In this document: in pieces, positions 59,028 through 64,000 of the stretch
Layout of the letters: each line of letters opens with the position of its first letter
How positions within the stretch are numbered: position 1 is the stretch's first letter
Assembly (NCBI GenBank): GCA_945873145.1
Contig: CAMCBZ010000007.1
Span: 31,354 to 95,353, forward strand
Direction: 5' to 3'
Source: an uncultured Prevotella sp.
GTDB taxonomy: Bacteria > Bacteroidota > Bacteroidia > Bacteroidales > Bacteroidaceae
Length of the DNA: 64,000 nucleotides
Translations under genes and position numbers: made by a program
Notes under the pieces: generated by a model
What the model saw: the letters and a program-made list of their open reading frames with translations, nothing else
Database searches by the model: none
Told to the model about the DNA's origin: nothing

Positions 59028-60554
59028 ATGATATCATTTACGATTGCGTTGTTGGCATTGCTTGCCGGCTATTTACTTTACAGTAAGTTCATTGAACGCA
59101 TCTTTGGTCCCGACGACCGTCCTACTCCGGCGGTAGCCCATTCCGATGGTGTGGACTTCGTGACGTTGCCGAGTTGGAAGGTGTTTATGATTCAGTTCTT
59201 GAACATTGCGGGCACCGGTCCTATCTTCGGAGCCATCATGGGAGCGTGGTATGGTCCCGTGGCTTACCTGTGGATCATCTTCGGCTGCATCTTTGCGGGT
59301 GCTGTCCACGACTATCTCAGTGGTATGCTCAGCGTGCGCCACAATGGTGCCAACCTGCCTTTCTTGGTTGGCCGCTACTTGGGTGGCAAGGCTCGTGCCG
59401 TGATGTTGGTATTCTCAGTATTCCTGCTGATGATGGTCGGCGTGGTCTTTGTCTATAGTCCGGCTTTACTGCTGAAAGACTTTGCTGGCTCTACGACACT
59501 TTGGGTGATCGTGATCTTTGTCTATTATATCCTGGCCACCATGTTGCCTATCGACAAGATCATCGGCAAGTTCTATCCGATTTTTGCCTTTGCCTTGCTG
59601 TTTATGGCTGTGGCGTTGATGGTCTGTCTCTTTGTGAAGATGCCGGAGTTGCCGGAGCTGTGGAGTAATCTCGATGACTGCAACCGCAATACCAACACGG
59701 CTTGGTTGGGCACGACGGTCTACATGGCGAAGAATCCATTGTTCCCCTGCCTGTTCCTGACGATAGCTTGTGGCGCTATCAGTGGTTTCCATGCTACTCA
59801 GAGTCCATTGATGGCACGGTGCATCAAGTCAGAGAAGATGGGTCGCCCCATCTTCTACGGAGCAATGATCACCGAGGGTGTCGTAGCTTTGATTTGGGCC
59901 ACTGTGTCGATGTACTTCTTCTATTATGGCGGTTGGCGCGAGTGTGTCGATGCTCAGACAGCCAACGAGTTCATTGCGCAGTTCCAGGGTGGTAACGGCA
60001 AGACGCTCATCCAGTTCTTTGCTGCACCGAGTGTCGTGGAGAAGGTATGTACCGGTTGGCTGGGTCTCTTTGGTGGCATCCTTGCCGTCTTTGGTGTCGT
60101 GGCCGCTCCTATCACCAGTGGCGATACCGCGTTCCGCAGTGCCCGACTGATCATTGCAGAGGCTTTGCATCTCGATCAGAAGAGTATCACAAAGCGCTTC
60201 TATATTGCTATTCCTATGTTCATCGCTGCCATTGTTCTGCTTCTTTGGCAGATGGAGAACCCCGACGGCTTCAATACCGTGTGGCAGTGGTTCGGATGGT
60301 CCAACCAGACGCTTGCTGTCTTCACGCTTTGGACGATTACCGTCTATCTCGTGCAGAAACGCAAGCTGTTTGTCGTGACACTTGTCCCGGCATTGTTCAT
60401 GACTGTGGTGTGTGCCACCTTCTTGTTGGTATCACCTATGGCTGCTGGTATTGACACATCCATCGGATACTGGGGCTCGCTCGTTGTGCTTCTCATCGCC
60501 ATCGTGTGGTTCTCGGTATGGTATAAGAAACAAGCAAAACATAATAACCAATAA
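59028..60554 (+). CDS. Carbon starvation protein CstA-family transporter
   Basis: This 508-residue membrane protein has many hydrophobic segments. The CstA pattern is clear: FGPDDRPTPAVAHSDGVDFV at the start, FLNIAGTGPIFGAIMGAWYGPVAYLWIIFGCIFAGAVHDYLSGM near residue 65, and VAAPITSGDTAFRSARLIIAE near residue 360. E. coli CstA (701 residues) is longer; the short form is common in Bacteroidota. CstA and BtsT-type proteins import pyruvate or peptides; which applies here is unknown. The start at 59028 is set by the promoter box. Confidence 0.92.
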   Translation: MISFTIALLALLAGYLLYSKFIERIFGPDDRPTPAVAHSDGVDFVTLPSWKVFMIQFLNIAGTGPIFGAIMGAWYGPVAYLWIIFGCIFAGAVHDYLSGMLSVRHNGANLPFLVGRYLGGKARAVMLVFSVFLLMMVGVVFVYSPALLLKDFAGSTTLWVIVIFVYYILATMLPIDKIIGKFYPIFAFALLFMAVALMVCLFVKMPELPELWSNLDDCNRNTNTAWLGTTVYMAKNPLFPCLFLTIACGAISGFHATQSPLMARCIKSEKMGRPIFYGAMITEGVVALIWATVSMYFFYYGGWRECVDAQTANEFIAQFQGGNGKTLIQFFAAPSVVEKVCTGWLGLFGGILAVFGVVAAPITSGDTAFRSARLIIAEALHLDQKSITKRFYIAIPMFIAAIVLLLWQMENPDGFNTVWQWFGWSNQTLAVFTLWTITVYLVQKRKLFVVTLVPALFMTVVCATFLLVSPMAAGIDTSIGYWGSLVVLLIAIVWFSVWYKKQAKHNNQ

Positions 60555-60564
60555 ATAAGTGAAT

Positions 60565-61053
60565 ATGAAAAAGATTTTATTGCTTCTTTTCGTTTTCTCT
60601 TTGAGCGTGGTAAGCGCCAGTGCCCAGTTTGAGGAAGGGAAGAAATATGCAGGAGCCTCATTGTCTGGCCTTGACATGAACTACAGTGGTAATGGCAAGT
60701 TCTCTTTAGGTGTCCAGGGCAAGGCTGGCTACTTCTTCAGCGACACCCTGATGCTGTTGGCTGAGGCCGGCTATGACCATCAGGGCAACCAGGACAATGG
60801 TGACGCTATCCATGTTGGAGTGGGTGGCCGCTACTATATCACACAAAACGGTATCTTCTTAGGTGCCAACTGCAAGCTGATGCACTTCAACCACAACTAC
60901 AACGATTTCATGCCTGGTGTAGAAGTGGGTTATGCCTTTTTCATCAGCCACACAGTTACCATCGAGCCGTCGCTCTATTACCAGCAGAGCTTTAAGAACC
61001 ATTCTGATTATTCCACGATCGGCTTCAAGGTGGGATTTGGCATTTACCTTTGA
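60565..61053 (+). CDS. Small outer-membrane beta-barrel protein
   Basis: This 162-residue exported protein has the signal [20 protein letters not shown]. Eight or so amphipathic strands follow ([52 protein letters not shown]), ending in the typical FKVGFGIYL. It resembles OmpX/OmpA-like small barrels. It lies 10 bp after the CstA gene and its stop overlaps the recR ATG (TGATG). Confidence 0.82.
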   Translation: MKKILLLLFVFSLSVVSASAQFEEGKKYAGASLSGLDMNYSGNGKFSLGVQGKAGYFFSDTLMLLAEAGYDHQGNQDNGDAIHVGVGGRYYITQNGIFLGANCKLMHFNHNYNDFMPGVEVGYAFFISHTVTIEPSLYYQQSFKNHSDYSTIGFKVGFGIYL

Positions 61054-61664
61054 TGCAGCAATATCCCTCAGTATTATTACAGCGGGCGGTTGACGAGTTC
61101 AGCCGCCTGCCTGGCATTGGCAGTAAGACAGCATTGCGGTTGGTTCTGAATCTGCTCAAGCAGCCCGAAGAATCTGTTGAGCATTTCACATCGGCGATTT
61201 CTCATCTGCGCAAGGACATCAAGTACTGTTCCGTCTGCCACAATATCAGTGACACTGATGTTTGCTCTATCTGTTCTGACAGCCATCGCGACCATGGGCT
61301 CGTGTGTGTCGTGGAAAATGTGCAGGATGTCATGGCGATCGAGAACACGCAACAATACGACGGGCTCTATCATGTCTTAGGCGGTATCATCTCGCCGATG
61401 GAAGGCATAGGTCCCGGTGACTTGCAGATAGCGTCGTTAGTAGAGCGTGTGGCGAAGGGTGGCATTCGTGAAGTCATTCTGGCTCTCAGTTCTACAATGG
61501 AGGGCGATACGACGAGTTTTTACATTTCCCGCCAGTTGAAACCTTATCCCGTGAAGTTGTCGGTCATTTCCCGTGGCATCTCTGTCGGCAACGAACTGGA
61601 ATATACCGACGAGGTGACGTTAGGCCGCTCAATCCTTAGCCGCACGCCACTGGACAAATCATAG
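61053..61664 (+). CDS. recR: Recombination mediator protein RecR
   Basis: This 203-residue protein helps load RecA in the RecFOR pathway. It has an N-terminal helix-hairpin-helix ([15 protein letters not shown]), the zinc finger [16 protein letters not shown] near residue 56, and the Toprim stretch [16 protein letters not shown] near residue 82. The ATG at 61053 overlaps the previous stop; the ORF-track TTG one codon earlier is unnecessary. Confidence 0.95.
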   Translation: MQQYPSVLLQRAVDEFSRLPGIGSKTALRLVLNLLKQPEESVEHFTSAISHLRKDIKYCSVCHNISDTDVCSICSDSHRDHGLVCVVENVQDVMAIENTQQYDGLYHVLGGIISPMEGIGPGDLQIASLVERVAKGGIREVILALSSTMEGDTTSFYISRQLKPYPVKLSVISRGISVGNELEYTDEVTLGRSILSRTPLDKS

Positions 61665-61668
61665 TATC

Positions 61669-62085
61669 ATGAAAAGTGTATTGAATATCCTTCGACTTGA
61701 AGCAGGCTTGTCTGTACTGATCAGTCTGTGCTTTGTCGTGCTATACGAGAATGACATACTGCTCGTCGGACAGTGGGGCGCAGACCGCATCGCCGATTAT
61801 TATTGGGCCATCTTCATGGAGGTGGCTACGATCTGCCTGATCCCTCTGAGTCTGCGACTGTTCAAGTGGAAACATGTAGAGTCGACCATTCATCGTGATG
61901 GCGACAAGGCTATGCTTCGGTGGGGCACTGTGCGCTTGGCGATGCTCTGCGTGCCGATGGTGCTCAACACTTGGCTCTATTATCAGTTTATGAATGTTGC
62001 CTTCGGCTATATGGCCATCATCGGACTGCTGAGTCTGGCCTTTGTCTATCCCACCCGTACAAGATATATCCAGGAGAAGAAATGA
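61669..62085 (+). CDS. Hypothetical four-helix membrane protein
   Basis: This 138-residue protein has four hydrophobic segments (LEAGLSVLISLCFVVLY, IFMEVATICLIPLSLRLF, LAMLCVPMVLNTWLYYQF, YMAIIGLLSLAFVY). The family is not recognised. It starts 4 bp after recR and overlaps the glycosyltransferase start by 4 bp (ATGA), so it is part of this operon. Confidence 0.75.
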   Translation: MKSVLNILRLEAGLSVLISLCFVVLYENDILLVGQWGADRIADYYWAIFMEVATICLIPLSLRLFKWKHVESTIHRDGDKAMLRWGTVRLAMLCVPMVLNTWLYYQFMNVAFGYMAIIGLLSLAFVYPTRTRYIQEKK

Positions 62086-63290
62086 AACTCTCGGTAGTGA
62101 TTGTCAATTACAATGTCAAGTACTATGTAGAACAGTGCTTGAAGTCGCTTCAGCGTTCATTTGCTACAGTGGACGCTGAGGTGTTTGTGATGGACAACCA
62201 CTCTCGTGACGGTTCTGTTGACTATCTTTCTTCCCGTTTTCCTTGGGTGAAGATCGTCAGACTCAATCACAATCTCGGCTTTGCCAAGGCCAACAACAAA
62301 GCCATCATGATGAGCCATGGCGAGTACGTTCTATTACTCAATCCCGATACCTTGCTGAGTGAGTCGCTCATCCCTTGTGTCCTGTCGTTTATGGATGCCC
62401 ATCCCCGCGTGGGTGCGTCGGGCGTGTGGATGATGGATGCTTCGGGCGAGAATGCCAAGGAGAGCCGTCGTGGAGTGCCCACGCCGATGACATCTTTCTA
62501 TAAGCTTTCCGGCCTTTGTTCCTGTTTCCCTCACCATCCCCGTATTGGCAAATATTATATGTGTGCCCATCCTTGGGACCAGGCCGAACAGATCGAGATC
62601 GTCAGTGGCGCCTTTTGTCTGCTTCGCCGCAAGGCGCTGGAGGATGTAGGTCTTTTGGATGAGGACTTCTTCATGTATGGCGAGGACATTGATCTCAGCT
62701 ATCGCATCCTCAAGGCAGGGTGGGAGAACTGGTATCTGCCCTATAAGATGCTGCATTATAAAGGAGAGAGCACCGAGAAGTCAAGCTTTCGTTATGTCCA
62801 TGTCTTCTATGAAGCCATGCTTATCTTTTATCGCAAGCATTATCGCCACTTCAATGCTCTTGTCAACATTCCGGTGCAGACTGCCATCTATGTGAAGGCT
62901 TTCCATGCGCTGGTCAGTATGCAGTTGCATAAGATGCGTAAGAGCCTGGGATTTGTATCCAAGTCAGTCCGGCGAGATCCACTTTATGTGGTTTTTGCTT
63001 CTGCTTCTTCTCAATCCATTTGTGAGGACATCACCGCTTTCAATGGGCTAAACGCTGAGCTACATGTGGTCTCGCAGTGGGATGAGGTCTTGAAGATTGC
63101 GTCAGAGGTGCTCAAGCGTCAACTACCGCAACCAAACATAGTCTTCGATACCTCCTTGTTTTCTTATCAGAAGATCTTTGATCTGCTCAATAGCCATCCA
63201 AGGCAGTGCCTCGTGGGTTGGCTTGATCCTGAGGCTCAGCTTATCATCACGTCGAAAGATGTGTTTGCCTCAGAGTCAGCTCATAAGTAA
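62082..63290 (+). CDS. Family 2 glycosyltransferase
   Basis: This 402-residue transferase has a GT2 (GT-A) domain: LSVVIVNYNVKYYVEQCLKSL at the start, VFVMDNHSRDGSVDYL, NLGFAKANNKAI, and a DXD-like VLLLNPDTLLS near residue 89. The pattern EIVSGAFCLLRRKALEDVGLLDEDFFMYGEDIDLSYRI is typical of rhamnosyltransferase-like members. The C-terminal 110 residues are not assigned. The start at 62082 overlaps the membrane-protein stop; the ORF-track start lies inside that gene. It probably acts on an envelope polysaccharide; the sugar is unknown. Confidence 0.88.
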   Translation: MKLSVVIVNYNVKYYVEQCLKSLQRSFATVDAEVFVMDNHSRDGSVDYLSSRFPWVKIVRLNHNLGFAKANNKAIMMSHGEYVLLLNPDTLLSESLIPCVLSFMDAHPRVGASGVWMMDASGENAKESRRGVPTPMTSFYKLSGLCSCFPHHPRIGKYYMCAHPWDQAEQIEIVSGAFCLLRRKALEDVGLLDEDFFMYGEDIDLSYRILKAGWENWYLPYKMLHYKGESTEKSSFRYVHVFYEAMLIFYRKHYRHFNALVNIPVQTAIYVKAFHALVSMQLHKMRKSLGFVSKSVRRDPLYVVFASASSQSICEDITAFNGLNAELHVVSQWDEVLKIASEVLKRQLPQPNIVFDTSLFSYQKIFDLLNSHPRQCLVGWLDPEAQLIITSKDVFASESAHK

Positions 63291-63312
63291 TACATATATA
63301 TAATATGTAGTT

Positions 63313-63861
63313 ATGGAAAAGAATCCTTCACTTTCCTCATCTTGTTCCCATCGTCGTCCCTTTGTACTGTTGCGTGCAATGGAGCCTGAAGACTTGGATC
63401 TGCTCTATCGTATCGAGAACGATTACGACCTCTGGCAGGTGGGCAGTACCAATGTTCCTTATTCCCGCTATGTCCTTCATGACTATATTGCCAACGCCAC
63501 GGGCGACATCTTCACCGACAAACAACTGCGTCTGATCATCACCGACGGCAGTGGAGCAAATGTCGTAGGCATCGCCGACCTGGTGAATTTCAATCCTCAG
63601 CACCTGCGGGCAGAGGTGGGGCTGGTCATTGAGAAAGCCTATCGTGGACAAGGGTATGGCAAGGCGGCCATGGAAGAGTTGATCACCTATGTCCGTGAAG
63701 TGCTCCATCTCCATCAACTCTATGCTTTGGTGGCGCAAGACAACGATGATTGCTTGAGAGTCTTTAAAGCTGTTGGCTTTCAACAAAATGCACAGCTCAA
63801 AGACTGGCTCTACGATGGGAATGGTTACCATGATGTAGAGGTCTTGCAATTTTTTTTGTAA
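63313..63861 (+). CDS. GNAT-family N-acetyltransferase (SpeG/RimJ-like)
   Basis: This 182-residue enzyme has the RimJ/SpeG-type pattern VLLRAMEPEDLDLLYRIEND at the start and the acetyl-CoA site VGLVIEKAYRGQGYGKAAMEELITYV near residue 105. The C-terminus is ALVAQDNDDCLRVFKAVGFQQNAQLKDWLYDGNGYHDVEVLQF. The substrate (spermidine, protein or other) is not resolved. It starts 22 bp after the glycosyltransferase stop, with an AT-rich TATATATAATATG leader. Confidence 0.87.
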   Translation: MEKNPSLSSSCSHRRPFVLLRAMEPEDLDLLYRIENDYDLWQVGSTNVPYSRYVLHDYIANATGDIFTDKQLRLIITDGSGANVVGIADLVNFNPQHLRAEVGLVIEKAYRGQGYGKAAMEELITYVREVLHLHQLYALVAQDNDDCLRVFKAVGFQQNAQLKDWLYDGNGYHDVEVLQFFL

Positions 63862-63901
63862 AAAAGTTGCCCGATTGTTTGGTGGTATCAGAAAAAACGA
63901 G

Positions 63902-63909
63902 TACCTTTG
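63902..63909 (+). promoter_or_regulatory. Promoter -7 box for tRNA-Asp
   Basis: TACCTTTG lies about 40 bp before the tRNA 5' end. Confidence 0.7.
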
Positions 63910-63948
63910 CACTCGCAATTCAGAAATGAAGCGCAAAGACACAAAAAT

Positions 63949-64000
63949 GGTGCGTTAGTTCAGTTGGTTAGAATGCCTGCCTGTCACGCAGGAGGTCACG
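63949..64000 (+). tRNA. tRNA-Asp (GTC), partial at the window edge
   Basis: The 5' part of a tRNA is visible: acceptor GGTGCGT, D arm TAGTTCAGTTGGTTAGAATGC, anticodon stem CCTGC/GCAGG with the loop CTGTCAC, giving anticodon GTC. The T arm and 3' acceptor lie beyond base 64000. Confidence 0.93.

Overview
The window comes from a Bacteroidota chromosome, most likely a Prevotella-like member of Prevotellaceae. The evidence is the repeated -7 promoter box TAnnTTTG, short RpoD-type sigma factors with no long N-terminal region, and typical families: a SusC/TonB-type receptor, FimB/Mfa2-like lipoprotein, DUF1460, DUF4421, GGGtGRT protein, PPi-dependent phosphofructokinase and a golvesin-domain amidase. 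It is ordinary, densely coded chromosome. I see no insertion sequence, prophage, CRISPR array or rRNA.

Region 1 to 12.2 kb is the most interesting part. It holds an assimilatory sulfur block on the minus strand: a ThiS-like carrier with an extended tail, a ThiF/MoeB-type activating enzyme, a JAMM metalloprotease, a sulfite reductase fused to TusA, a siroheme dehydrogenase, and a cysD cut by the window edge. Beside it are a TonB receptor, an incomplete FecCD-type importer, and a PstB-like ATPase divergent from a PstS-like lipoprotein. A shared 16-bp operator (TACCA-N6-TGGKA) lies at nearly constant distance (52-54 bp) from the -7 box of all five promoters in this region. This predicts one sulfur regulon that joins protein-thiocarboxylate sulfur assimilation to uptake. 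The gene set resembles the HcyS/HcyF/HcyD/Sir pathway described in Wolinella.

Region 12.3 to 28.2 kb holds an AMP-forming ligase, a FimB/Mfa2-like lipoprotein, a second RpoD-like sigma factor, an NlpE-like lipoprotein, a four-gene MacAB/TolC-type efflux operon, an oxidoreductase-DUF4421-DUF1460 operon, dapA and an EamA transporter. Region 28.2 to 36.2 kb is a tight minus-strand run of seven genes (truA, PP2C-like, YgiQ, a small protein, a golvesin amidase, an acyltransferase, a small protein).

Region 36.3 to 46.9 kb holds pfp, a GH25 lysozyme, a TPR protein with an NMT1-like lipoprotein, radA-queC, cdd and a beta-helix lipoprotein. Region 47 to 64 kb holds gyrA with a secreted TPR protein, a FAD oxidoreductase, folK, the main rpoD, the GGGtGRT/Fe-S scaffold pair, a cytidylate-kinase-like protein, tRNA-Cys, a DigH-like hydrolase, a CstA-type transporter, an outer-membrane protein, recR, a glycosyltransferase, a GNAT enzyme and the start of a tRNA-Asp.

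Two copies of a noncoding palindromic repeat of about 250-300 bp sit in opposite orientations near 16.2 and 44.7 kb.
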